DNA from: CAJCIS01 sp965276755
GTDB lineage: Bacteria > Pseudomonadota > Alphaproteobacteria > Acetobacterales > Acetobacteraceae
Direction of reading: 5' to 3'
NCBI GenBank assembly: GCA_965276755.1
Contig: OZ255625.1
Span: 1,860,001 to 1,924,000 of the forward strand
DNA length: 64,000 nt
The notes below the pieces were generated by a model. That model ran no database searches, was not told where the DNA came from, and saw nothing but the letters and a program-made list of their open reading frames with translations. A program made the position numbers and the translations under genes. Position 1 is the first letter of the stretch; the number at the start of each line of letters is the position of its first letter. This document shows positions 26,305 through 34,492 of the stretch, piece by piece.

Positions 26305-26547
26305 CGGATGTGCCGTGTCGTGCCTCAGCCGGCGCCACCGCCGGGAACGCTTCTCTCCAGGCGCGGCGTCAGTCAGGTCAGGCAGCCCGGAGAGTCTGGC
26401 GCGTCGTCCCATGAAAACGTTCAACGGTGATCGTTCGATGCACAACCTGCTGCAAAGAGACTTTCAATCTCCTACCACCCCATCACAAAGCCGTGCCGCG
26501 CACACGCGCCTTGGGAAGCGAGGTTCGGGCACAATCAAGGCGCGCCT
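26305..26547. other. Intergenic region without recognisable features
   Basis: About 240 bases between the hypothetical gene and the convergent MFS gene. No repeat family member, RNA gene or credible open frame is seen. Confidence 0.4.
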
Positions 26548-28131
26548 CTACCGGCCTTTCCGCAAAGCAACACCGGGCGTTGCGACCGCCACCGCAAGCG
26601 CCAGCACCAACACGCCGGTAAAGACGATGAAGATGAGACCCACCGCTGCGCCATAGGCACCCGCCGCCCCCGCGCGTTCTGCCGCCGAGAGACCTTGCAA
26701 CCCCTGTACTCCCGCACCCATCAGTCCCGTTCCTGCATGTCCGCGCAGCGTCAATGTCAGCAGCGTGCCCGCGACGGCCACGCCAAACGCCCCGCCCAGC
26801 GCGCGGAAAAAGGACGTGGTGGCCATCGCCACGCCCAATTCCGCCGGCTTGGCTGCGTTCTGGATGGACGTCGTCATGTTCGGCATCACCATTCCCATTC
26901 CCGCGCCGAGCACAACCAGCAGCCCATCAAACCCATCGGCCCCCACGCCGAGCCGCACCGCAATTGCCAGGGCGGCCAAGCTCAAGGCGGCTACCACCAG
27001 TCCACCCACAATGAACGGCTTTGTCTTGCCAAGCCGCGCAACCGCGCGTCCTCCAAAGACAGACGACAGGATCAATCCGGCCATCAAGGGTGCCGTGCGC
27101 AGCCCCGCCTCGGTCGCACTCGCCCCATGCACGAGCTGGAAATAAAGCGGCACGAAGACCAAGGAACCGAACATGCCCATCACTGCCAGTGACAGCGCCA
27201 TGATGGTGCGCCCCATGAGCGGATCGGCCAGTAGCGCCGGCGGCAGCGCGGGCTCGGCCGCCCGGTGCTCAATGACAATCAGCGCCGGGATGGCTCCGCC
27301 CGTGACCGCCAGCAACGCCAGAATAGGGGCAGAATTCCAGGCATAAACCGTTCCGCCCCAGCTCAGCGCCAACAGGAAGGTGCACGTGGCCAGGATCACC
27401 AGGCCAAATCCGGCCGCGTCGAAACGGCGATTCGCGCCCAGCCGCACCTGAGGCGGTCCTGCCATGATCATGGCAAGGGCGATCAGACCAACTGGCAGGT
27501 TGAGATAGAAGATCCAAGGCCATGAAAAAAAGTCGGTCACGGCGCCGCCCAGCAGCGGCCCTGCCACGCTGGAGACTGCGAAGACCGACGCAAACCAGCC
27601 TTGGAAACGCGGCCGCTCCGCCGGCGAAAGCACGTCCCCGATAGAGGTTTGCGCCAGCGAGATCAGCCCGCCCGCCCCCACACCTTGCAGTGCGCGCGCC
27701 GCGATCAACCAAACCATGCTGTGCGCCGCCCCACACAAAACTGAGCCCACAAGGAAGATGTTGATCGACACGCAAAACGCCAGTTTGCGGCCCAGTTTGT
27801 CCGCCAGCCAGCCATAGATCGGCGTGGCCGCCGTGCTCGCCACAGAAAAGGCGGTAACGACCCACGCCAGGTGCGCAAGCCCACCCAAATCACTGACAAT
27901 GCGCGGCAAAGCGGGGCCCACGATATTGCCATCAAGCGAGGCCAGTGCGGTCACCATCATGGCCGCTGCCAGGACGCGCCGGCGCTCCTGCCGCGTGGCG
28001 ACACGCACGGGTGCCGCAGCAGCAAGGGCGTGTCTTCCCTCGGCACCAGGCAGCACGCCCCCGCCCGCCACCGCATCCGGCGAGGCCAAGGCGCCGGAAT
28101 GCATGGTTTCCGCCGGTGCCGATCCGTCCAT
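26548..28131 (-). CDS. DHA2-family (14-helix) MFS multidrug exporter
   Basis: A 527-residue inner-membrane drug:H+ antiporter of the EmrB/QacA type. Helix 1 holds ALASLDGNIVGPALPRI (motif D1-like), loop 2-3 GWLADKLGRKLAF (motif A), then ARALQGVGAGGL (motif B) and SSVAGPLLGGAVTDFFSWPW (motif C). The ATG at 28131 (MDGSAPAET) is chosen; the longer open frame upstream is an Arg-rich shadow of the preceding hydrolase gene. It begins 4 bases after the dienelactone hydrolase stop codon, so the two are likely one transcript. No EmrA-type partner is adjacent. Confidence 0.9.
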   Translation of the reverse strand: MDGSAPAETMHSGALASPDAVAGGGVLPGAEGRHALAAAAPVRVATRQERRRVLAAAMMVTALASLDGNIVGPALPRIVSDLGGLAHLAWVVTAFSVASTAATPIYGWLADKLGRKLAFCVSINIFLVGSVLCGAAHSMVWLIAARALQGVGAGGLISLAQTSIGDVLSPAERPRFQGWFASVFAVSSVAGPLLGGAVTDFFSWPWIFYLNLPVGLIALAMIMAGPPQVRLGANRRFDAAGFGLVILATCTFLLALSWGGTVYAWNSAPILALLAVTGGAIPALIVIEHRAAEPALPPALLADPLMGRTIMALSLAVMGMFGSLVFVPLYFQLVHGASATEAGLRTAPLMAGLILSSVFGGRAVARLGKTKPFIVGGLVVAALSLAALAIAVRLGVGADGFDGLLVVLGAGMGMVMPNMTTSIQNAAKPAELGVAMATTSFFRALGGAFGVAVAGTLLTLTLRGHAGTGLMGAGVQGLQGLSAAERAGAAGAYGAAVGLIFIVFTGVLVLALAVAVATPGVALRKGR

Positions 28132-28135
28132 GTTC

Positions 28136-28960
28136 TCAGGCGACCCCGTGTCCGCGCATCCAGGCAGTGGCTTTTGCCCACGCCGCCTCGGCCGCATCCT
28201 TGTGGTAGCTCGCGCGATAATCGGCGTGAAAACCATGCGGCGCGCCGGGGAATACCTCGATTTGCACCGTCTGACCCGCGGCCCTGGCGCGCGCGGCGGC
28301 CTGCTGAACATCCTCGATGCGGATGCTTTCATCGGCACCCCCATACAGGCCCAGCAGCGGGCATTTCAGCCCCGCGGCGAGATCAAGCGGTGTCTTGGGC
28401 TGAATGGGTGAGGTCATCCCGGTCACGGGCCCATAGAAGGCCACGGCCGCCTTGAGCTGCGCATTATGCTCGGCATAAAGCCAGGTGTCGCGGCCGCCGC
28501 GGCAGAAGCCCAAGACACCCAGGCGCGCGATATCCCCGCGATGGGCACCCGCCCAGGCGACCGTGCTGTCCAGATCGCTCAGCATGGTCGCATCCGGCGC
28601 GCGGAGGATCACGTTGTGAAAAATCGCCTGCACATCTGTCATTTTCGACAGGTCGGCGATGCGCGCATAAAGCTCTGGCGAGATGGCCAGATAGCCCAGC
28701 TTGGCCCAGCGCCGGCATACGTCCTTGATGTATTCGTGAACGCCGAAGATCTCCTCGATCACCAGCACGACCGGAAATGGTCCGCCACCCGCCGGGCAGG
28801 CCGCATAGGCGGGCAAGGCGCCGTCGTGGGTGGGTATGGTCACCGCGCCGGCGGCCAGGCCGGTGCTATCGGTGTGGATCGGGTCAGCTTCGGCGCGCGT
28901 GGCCGCCAGCGTGAAGCCTGTCATCAGGCTGGTCATGACGAAGTCTCGGCGAGACGGCAT
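28136..28960 (-). CDS. Exported dienelactone hydrolase family protein
   Basis: A 274-residue alpha/beta hydrolase with a Tat-type signal (MPSRRDFVMTSLMTGFTLAA). The family marks are LVIEEIFGVHEYIKDVCRR (the Glu that activates the thiol), the nucleophile Cys in LGFCRGGRDTW, Asp in GLYGGADESI and His in FPGAPHGFHADYR, a Cys-Asp-His triad. The natural substrate is unknown. It precedes an MFS exporter on the same strand. Confidence 0.88.
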   Translation of the reverse strand: MPSRRDFVMTSLMTGFTLAATRAEADPIHTDSTGLAAGAVTIPTHDGALPAYAACPAGGGPFPVVLVIEEIFGVHEYIKDVCRRWAKLGYLAISPELYARIADLSKMTDVQAIFHNVILRAPDATMLSDLDSTVAWAGAHRGDIARLGVLGFCRGGRDTWLYAEHNAQLKAAVAFYGPVTGMTSPIQPKTPLDLAAGLKCPLLGLYGGADESIRIEDVQQAAARARAAGQTVQIEVFPGAPHGFHADYRASYHKDAAEAAWAKATAWMRGHGVA

Positions 28961-28976
28961 GGGTGCTCCTTAGCAA

Positions 28977-29094
28977 AGAAAGAAAGTTCTTCTTTTTTGA
29001 AAAAAAGAAGCAAAAAACTTTTGAACGTTTGCGCACGTGCTAAATGATAAAAGCCTTTTTGCTTCTTTTTCTTCAGAAAAAGAAGACTCTTATT
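28977..29094. repeat. Family 4 A/T-rich palindromes (AAGAAAGAAC type)
   Basis: Stem-loops such as AGTTCTTCTTTTTTGAAAAA then AAGAAGC, and CTTTTTGCTTCTTTTTCTTC then AGAAAAAGAAG. Relatives are at 41036-41080 and 45579-45657. The runs of T after stems suggest terminators in both directions (icd ends at 29090). Confidence 0.65.
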
Positions 29095-30304
29095 TCATAG
29101 CGTAACCCAGGTTCTCATCCAGCTTGCCCAAGAAATCCTGCGTGTTCATCCACGGTGCATCGGGCGCGATCAGGATCGCCAAATCCTTTGTCATGTGCCC
29201 CGCCTCAACGGTCTGCACGCACACCCGCTCCAACGTTTCGGCAAATGCGGTGACATCCGGCGTGTCATCGAAGCGTCCGCGATAGATCAGCCCCCGTGTC
29301 CACGCAAAGATCGAGGCGATCGGATTGGTGCTGGTCTGCCGGCCCTTCTGATGTTGGCGATAATGGCGCGTGACGGTGCCGTGTGCGGCCTCGCTTTCCA
29401 CGGTCAGCCCATCGGGGCTCATCAGCACGCTGGTCATCAGCCCCAGCGAGCCGAAGCCTTGCGCCACGATATCGCTCTGCACGTCGCCATCGTAGTTCTT
29501 GCACGCCCACACATAGCCGCCTGACCACTTCATAGCGCTGGCAACCATGTCATCAATCAGGCGGTGTTCGTAGTGCAGTCCCGCGGCATGGAAGGCGGTA
29601 GAGAATTCTGCGTCATAGATCTCCTGGAACACGTCCTTGAACATGCCGTCATAGGCTTTCAAAATCGTGTTCTTGGTGGACAGATAGACCGGGTAGTTGC
29701 GGGCGATGCCATAATTGAAGCTTGCGCGCGCAAAGCCCTCGATGCTGGCGCGGGTGTTGTGGATGGCGAGTGCCACGCCCGGTCCTTTGAAATCGTGCAC
29801 CTCGAAGCGCATTTCCTCGCCGCCGTCGGAGGGCTCGTAAATCAACGTGACTTTGCCTGGGCCGGGGATCTTGGTTTCTGCGGCGCGGTAGATGTCACCA
29901 TAGGCGTGGCGGCCGATAACGATTGGCTGGCTCCAATGCGGCACCAGGCGCGGCACGTTAGAACAGATGATGGGCTCGCGGAAAATGGTGCCGTCCAGGA
30001 TATTGCGGATCGTGCCGTTCGGGCTGCGCCACATGCGCTTGAGGTTGAATTCGCTGACGCGCGCCTCGTCGGGCGTGATCGTGGCGCATTTCACGCCCAC
30101 GCCGTACTGCTTAATGGCGAGTGCCGCATCGATGGTGACCTGGTCATCGGTCTGGTCGCGATATTCAATACCGAGATCATAGTATTTCAGTTCGATGTCG
30201 AGATAGGGCAGAACGAGCTTGTGCTTGATAAAACCCCAGATGATTCGGGTCATCTCATCGCCATCGAGTTCCACCACAGGCGTTGCCACCTTGATCTTCG
30301 CCAT
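29090..30304 (-). CDS. icd: NADP-dependent isocitrate dehydrogenase
   Basis: A 404-residue enzyme of the eukaryote-like (type II) IDH group. It starts MAKIKVATPVVELDGDEMTR and continues with KCATITPDEARVSEFNLKRM, WRSPNGTIRNILDGTIFREP, VPHWSQPIVIGRHAYGDIYR and SEAAHGTVTRHYRQHQKG. It makes 2-oxoglutarate and NADPH in the TCA cycle. A family 4 palindrome at its 3' end probably terminates transcription. Confidence 0.96.
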   Translation of the reverse strand: MAKIKVATPVVELDGDEMTRIIWGFIKHKLVLPYLDIELKYYDLGIEYRDQTDDQVTIDAALAIKQYGVGVKCATITPDEARVSEFNLKRMWRSPNGTIRNILDGTIFREPIICSNVPRLVPHWSQPIVIGRHAYGDIYRAAETKIPGPGKVTLIYEPSDGGEEMRFEVHDFKGPGVALAIHNTRASIEGFARASFNYGIARNYPVYLSTKNTILKAYDGMFKDVFQEIYDAEFSTAFHAAGLHYEHRLIDDMVASAMKWSGGYVWACKNYDGDVQSDIVAQGFGSLGLMTSVLMSPDGLTVESEAAHGTVTRHYRQHQKGRQTSTNPIASIFAWTRGLIYRGRFDDTPDVTAFAETLERVCVQTVEAGHMTKDLAILIAPDAPWMNTQDFLGKLDENLGYAMK

Positions 30305-30396
30305 CGCCGTTACGGTCCTCCTGCAAGCCGGGGTGGTTTGCCTTGCTGCGACAGGGACGGCAAGTTGGCGGGCAAAGCGGCAATAGGGGGGCAGCC

Positions 30397-31170
30397 ATGG
30401 CGTATGCGGGTTTCGATCTGACGGGCAAGGTCGCGCTGGTGACCGGCGGCAACGGCGGCATTGGCCTGGGCTTTGCCGAGGCGGTGGCGCAGGCCGGCGC
30501 CGATGTCGCTATCTGGGGCCGGAGCGCGGACAAGAACGAGGCGGCGCGGGTGCGGCTGGAGGCGACGGGCCGGCGCGTGCTCGCTTTGCAGGTAGATGTG
30601 GGTGATTCGGCCGCGGTCGATGACGCCTTTGCCCGCACGCTCGATGCGCTGGGGCGCGTGGATGGCGTGTTTGCCAATGCCGGGGTCGGCGCCAACCATC
30701 GCGCCGGGTTCGAGACGATGCCCAACGAGGAATGGGACCGGGTGATGCGCATTAACCTGGACGGGGTGTTCTACACCTTCCGCGCGGCGTGCCGGCACAT
30801 GGTGGCGCGGGGCGGCGGCGGGTCATTGGTGGGAACGGCCTCGCTGGCTGCGCGCATGGGGATGCCGCGGGGGGAGCACTATAACGCCACCAAGGCGGCG
30901 GTGGTCGGTGTGATGCAGGGGCTGGCGGTGGAGTATGCGCGCCATGGCATTCGTGCCAACGCGGTGTTGCCTGGGTGGGTGGAGACCGAGATGACGGATG
31001 GCTTATTCGGCAATGCGCGGTTTGCCGAGGCGGTCAAGCCGCGGATACCGATGCGTCGGTGGGGAACACCCGCGGATTTCGGGGGGATTGCGGTTTATCT
31101 GATGAGCGATGCGTCGGGGTGGCATACGGGCGATAGCATTTTGATCGATGGTGGGTATTTGTTGTTTTAA
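30397..31170 (+). CDS. SDR-family NAD(P)-dependent oxidoreductase
   Basis: A 257-residue classical short-chain dehydrogenase. It has VALVTGGNGGIGLG (nucleotide binding), ANAGVGAN, GTASLAARMGMPRGEHYNAT then KAA (Ser-Tyr-Lys) and the C-terminal WHTGDSILIDGGYLLF. The ATG at 30397 has GGGGGG about 5 bases upstream. The substrate is unknown. It is divergent from icd. A family 2 repeat lies just downstream. Confidence 0.88.
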   Translation: MAYAGFDLTGKVALVTGGNGGIGLGFAEAVAQAGADVAIWGRSADKNEAARVRLEATGRRVLALQVDVGDSAAVDDAFARTLDALGRVDGVFANAGVGANHRAGFETMPNEEWDRVMRINLDGVFYTFRAACRHMVARGGGGSLVGTASLAARMGMPRGEHYNATKAAVVGVMQGLAVEYARHGIRANAVLPGWVETEMTDGLFGNARFAEAVKPRIPMRRWGTPADFGGIAVYLMSDASGWHTGDSILIDGGYLLF

Positions 31171-31188
31171 TGCTGGAGTTGGGCCAAG

Positions 31189-31245
31189 GAAGGCCAGGGC
31201 TCTGCCCTGGACCCGCCGGGCCTTGGGCCCCAGACCTCGAAACTG
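31189..31245. repeat. Family 2 palindromic repeat
   Basis: GGCCAGGGCTCTGCCCTGGA then CCCGCCGGGCCTTGGGCCCC: two adjacent hairpins of family 2, almost the same as the copy at 36379. Confidence 0.8.
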
Positions 31246-31268
31246 AAGATGCGGATTTGAATGCTGGA

Positions 31269-31430
31269 ATGAAGGTACTCGTCGGACTTGTAGCCGCAAT
31301 CCTGCTAGCGGCCGCGCTAGAGTTGGGAGCGTCACTCCCTGCGGCGTACTCCGCTATAAAATTCGAAAGGCTGCGGCAAAAGCGGGCGGCGCGCAGGCCT
31401 TTATCGCTGCGCTTCCGGATTGGGGAATAG
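31269..31430 (+). CDS. Small hypothetical protein with N-terminal membrane segment
   Basis: An ATG frame of 53 residues (MKVLVGLVAAILLAAALELG) with a signal-anchor-like N-terminus and a basic C-terminus. A neighbouring frame (shifted) remains open from about here to 31759 and encodes more protein-like sequence (AFIAALPDWGIDGLLAIKFG). The small ORF may therefore be the 5' part of one gene broken by a frameshift. No family was recognised; base composition is less GC-rich than the neighbours. Confidence 0.3.
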   Translation: MKVLVGLVAAILLAAALELGASLPAAYSAIKFERLRQKRAARRPLSLRFRIGE

Positions 31431-31513
31431 ATGGTCTACTTGCTATCAAGTTTGGTCCAATAACTGAGGGGCGCTGCATAGCTCTCTTTTTTGAAAAGCC
31501 TTCGGCTGAACCC

Positions 31514-31759
31514 TTGCAGCCTTCGAGTCACCCTATATCCGGCTCAGATCTGAGTTCCGGTCCGCCGACGTATCGCCGGCCCACAACGCTTGATTTAGCC
31601 GCCGAACGGCAAGCTGCTGCTGCTTCGACGGCAGGCGCAAGAGAGTGCAATGACAAGAAGACATCTGGAGAACTTCAATCATTTTCACTGGAAGTAAGCT
31701 GCGCGAATATCAAGCTGATGACGGCCTTTGAAGGGCAAGCTATCGGTACATGGACCTAA
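31514..31759 (+). CDS. Hypothetical protein, possible frameshifted continuation
   Basis: The frame opens well before the first usable start (TTG 31514) and ends in FSLEVSCANIKLMTAFEGQA then IGTWT. Composition is moderate in GC and rich in S, A and T. No domain was recognised. It overlaps the ATG of the next small frame (ATGGACCTAA), a typical coupled arrangement. Confidence 0.3.
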   Translation: MQPSSHPISGSDLSSGPPTYRRPTTLDLAAERQAAAASTAGARECNDKKTSGELQSFSLEVSCANIKLMTAFEGQAIGTWT

Positions 31760-31908
31760 TTTTTCGTTTGGCTGAAAAGCGTGTGGCCGTGGCTGAGCAG
31801 CTAGACCGAAGACTGATCGATGAGGCAGAAGCAAGGTCGCAGATGTCCAAATACTACTCCGCGGCTGGCAATGAAGAGCGCAGGCGAGATAGGGCCGGCG
31901 GGAGTTAG
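31750..31908 (+). CDS. Small charged hypothetical protein
   Basis: 52 residues, MDLIFRLAEKRVAVAEQLDR then RLIDEAEARSQMSKYYSAAG. It is highly charged and predicted helical, possibly coiled-coil. It overlaps the preceding frame by 10 bases. No family was recognised. It sits in a short lower-GC patch (about 31270-31980) between an SDR gene and dmeF. Confidence 0.35.
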   Translation: MDLIFRLAEKRVAVAEQLDRRLIDEAEARSQMSKYYSAAGNEERRRDRAGGS

Positions 31909-31986
31909 GTCCACGCTGGTCCTCAGGCCTCCGTCCCAGCGTGATTACCCCAAGCAATTAGGAAAACTGCGTATAAACTAGACCTC

Positions 31987-33219
31987 ATGCCAGACCAAAC
32001 TGCCGCGAGCACCCACTCCCACGTCTTCCTCGGTGCCGGCCACGAGCACGCCGAGCGCCGCACATGGCTCGTCATCTGGCTCTGCGGAGCGATGATGATC
32101 CTTGAAATTAGCGGGGGCGCCCTCTTCGGCTCCATCGCGCTGATCGCCGACGGCCTGCACATGAGCACCCACGCCGGCGCCCTCCTGCTCGCGGCCTTGG
32201 CCTACAGCTACGCCCGCCGCCACGCCACAGACCCGCGTTTCACCTTCGGCACCGGCAAGCTCGGTGACCTCGCCGGCTTCTCCAGCGCCATCGTGCTCGC
32301 CATGATCGCGCTCCTGATCGGCTACGAAGCCATCTCCCGCCTCTTCGCCCCCGTGCCCATCCACTTCGCCGAGGCAATCCCGATCGCCATCCTTGGCCTC
32401 GCGGTCAACGCCGCCTCTGCCTGGCTGCTCTCCAGCGGTGGCCACCACCACCATCACCATGGCCACAGCCACGCCCCTCACACCCACGAAGATGCCCCCC
32501 AGCGCATCAAAACGCCCGCTGGCACGCTCCTGCTCAGCATTTTCGAAGACAACCACCCCCCCGTCTTCCGCCTGCACGCCGAGCACGCCTCCCTGCCAAC
32601 CGCGCACGCCCTGACCATCGAGACCCTCCGCCCAGGCGGCGCACGCCAGACCTTCACGCTGGTCGACCAAGGCGCCTACCTGCAAAGCACCGAGACCATA
32701 CCAGAGCCCCACGCCTTCACCGCCCACCTGCGCACGCCTAACGCCGAGCACACGATCCTCTTCGAAGAACACGACCACGACCACGCGAACGGCGCCGCCA
32801 ACCGCGACAACAACATGCGCGCCGCCGTGGTCCACGTGCTGGCCGATGCCGCTGTCTCCGTCCTGGTCATCATGGGCCTGCTGCTGGCGCGCGGCTTCGG
32901 CTGGCTGTGGATGGACCCGCTGGCCGGCATCATCGGCGCCTGCGTGATCGCCAGTTGGTCCTATGGCCTGGTCCGCGACACCGGCGCCATCCTGCTCGAC
33001 ATGGTGCCCGACGCGCGCGTTGCAGATGGCGTGCGCCGCGCCGTGGAAGACGCGGGCGATACGCTGACCGACTTGCACATCTGGCGGCTGGGCCCGGGTC
33101 ATCTCGGCGCCATCGTCTGCATCGCAACCCATACCGCGCGAGACGCCGCCTTCTACCGCGAGCGCCTGCGCGGCTTTAGCGCGCTCTCCCACGTCACAAT
33201 CGAAATCCAGCGCGCCTGA
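31987..33219 (+). CDS. dmeF: CDF-family Co/Ni (divalent metal) efflux transporter, DmeF type, with enlarged cytoplasmic loop
   Basis: A 410-residue inner-membrane metal/proton antiporter. The DmeF N-terminal signature HSHVFLGAGHEHAERRTW is followed by six helices. Helix II carries HxxxD-type ligands (ALIADGLHMSTHAGALLLAA), and helix V carries HVLADAAVSVLVI. The usual His-rich loop (six consecutive His, then GHSHAPHTH) is extended by about 90 residues (about 172-263: FEDNHPPVFRLHAEHASLPT, RQTFTLVDQGAYLQSTE) before a second His-rich patch EEHDHDHANG. Typical CDF proteins are about 300-330 residues. Export of Co, Ni or another divalent metal is inferred from the family. Confidence 0.88.
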   Translation: MPDQTAASTHSHVFLGAGHEHAERRTWLVIWLCGAMMILEISGGALFGSIALIADGLHMSTHAGALLLAALAYSYARRHATDPRFTFGTGKLGDLAGFSSAIVLAMIALLIGYEAISRLFAPVPIHFAEAIPIAILGLAVNAASAWLLSSGGHHHHHHGHSHAPHTHEDAPQRIKTPAGTLLLSIFEDNHPPVFRLHAEHASLPTAHALTIETLRPGGARQTFTLVDQGAYLQSTETIPEPHAFTAHLRTPNAEHTILFEEHDHDHANGAANRDNNMRAAVVHVLADAAVSVLVIMGLLLARGFGWLWMDPLAGIIGACVIASWSYGLVRDTGAILLDMVPDARVADGVRRAVEDAGDTLTDLHIWRLGPGHLGAIVCIATHTARDAAFYRERLRGFSALSHVTIEIQRA

Positions 33220-33294
33220 ATTACGTCGTTGCGACACGCGAGGCGACCAACGCGACGGTGTAGAACAGGCGCTTAGCGGTTATCCTTGAAGTAC

Positions 33295-34467
33295 ATGCTC
33301 AGCCGCGCAATGCTTGGTTCCGCAATGCGCGCGCCCGCCCTCCTGCATCTAACCCTGCTGCTGCCGCTCGGCTTGGCCGCATGCGGCGGCGGCAGAACGC
33401 GCCTGGCCACCGCCCCGACCTACAGGCATAGCTACACCGAACCCGGTCCGCCCCAAGACCCCTGGGGGCCCTACATCCACGAGGCCTCCGCCCGCTTCAC
33501 CGTCCCGCAAGGCTGGATTCGCGCCATCATCCGCCAGGAATCCGGCGGCCACGAATATCTGCACGGCCGGCCGACCACGTCAGACGCCGGTGCCATGGGC
33601 CTGATGCAGCTGATGCCCGCCACCTACGCAGAGCTGCGCGACCGCTTCAATCTCGGCAACGACCCCTACGACCCGCGCGACAATATCATGGCAGGCACCG
33701 GCTACATCGCCGAACTCTACGCCCGCTACGGCGCCCCCGCCTTCTTGGTCGCCTATGACGCCGGCCCGCGCCGCATGGACGAATACAATGCCGGCCGCGG
33801 GTCCCTGCCTAATGAAACGGTCGCCTATCTCGCTTCCGTAGCACCCGCCCTTGCCGCGGAGGGCCCTATGACAGGACCGTTGGCTGCTTACGCTTACGGC
33901 GGCGGCAGCGCCCGAGCGCCCGTGCAGGTCTATGCCGCCTATGCCCGCCCGCTGGGCGGATGCTGGCGGGACCCGAATGCCGCCTACGATCCCGACGACA
34001 CCTGCAATCGCGCCACCCCGCCGGCGAGCGCACCTATCCGATCCGCGCTCGTGGCTGGGCCGACAGCTTCAGGCTCGGTGCTCTGGGGTCAGGAGGGTCG
34101 CCCGGTCCAAGCCGCGCTCCCGACCCCGCGCTACGCGGTAGCGCCCCCGCACAAATCGCGCTTTGCCCTGATCGCCTCCGCACAGGCCGAGCCGCGTCCC
34201 TTCAGCTCGGCCGATACGCGCTGGGGCGTGCAGGTTGGCGCCTTTATCGACCCGAACCAGGCGCGCGGGGCCACCGAGCGCGCACGCCTGGTCGCGCCGC
34301 AAGAGCTGGCACGCGCGCAGACGATTTTGGGAGAGACCACGCCCTTTGGTGGCCACGTGCTCTATCGCGCGCGGCTTGAGGGCATCAGCCATGGAGTTGC
34401 AGAGGCAGCTTGCACGCGACTGGCCTCGCTGCGGTGGGATTGCCTGATGGTGCCGCCGGGCGGGTAG
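33295..34467 (+). CDS. Lytic transglycosylase lipoprotein with C-terminal SPOR-like domain
   Basis: About 390 residues. A lipoprotein signal ends LGLAACGGG. The SLT catalytic domain has IRAIIRQESGGHEYL (catalytic Glu), DAGAMGLMQLMPATYAELRD, NIMAGTGYIAELYARYG and DEYNAGRGSLPNETVAYL. The last 90 residues (WGVQVGAFIDPNQARGATER onwards, to RARLEGISHGVAEAACTRLA) look like a SPOR peptidoglycan-binding domain. It would cleave glycan strands in the periplasm and localise to septal, denuded peptidoglycan. Start codon uncertain: ATG at 33295, 33310 or 33322 all keep the signal peptide. Confidence 0.88.
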   Translation: MLSRAMLGSAMRAPALLHLTLLLPLGLAACGGGRTRLATAPTYRHSYTEPGPPQDPWGPYIHEASARFTVPQGWIRAIIRQESGGHEYLHGRPTTSDAGAMGLMQLMPATYAELRDRFNLGNDPYDPRDNIMAGTGYIAELYARYGAPAFLVAYDAGPRRMDEYNAGRGSLPNETVAYLASVAPALAAEGPMTGPLAAYAYGGGSARAPVQVYAAYARPLGGCWRDPNAAYDPDDTCNRATPPASAPIRSALVAGPTASGSVLWGQEGRPVQAALPTPRYAVAPPHKSRFALIASAQAEPRPFSSADTRWGVQVGAFIDPNQARGATERARLVAPQELARAQTILGETTPFGGHVLYRARLEGISHGVAEAACTRLASLRWDCLMVPPGG

Positions 34468-34492
34468 AGGCGCAGGGCTCCCCACGCAGGAC

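Noticed and set aside
25771..26445. Minus-strand open frame of 224 residues opposite the hypothetical gene after ppk1
   Set aside because: Its composition looks less protein-like than the plus-strand frame, and its ends fall in repeat DNA; not fully excluded.
31978..33237. Minus-strand open frame of 419 residues opposite dmeF
   Set aside because: Composition (V, G, A, D, E runs) mirrors the codon bias of dmeF; no domain seen.
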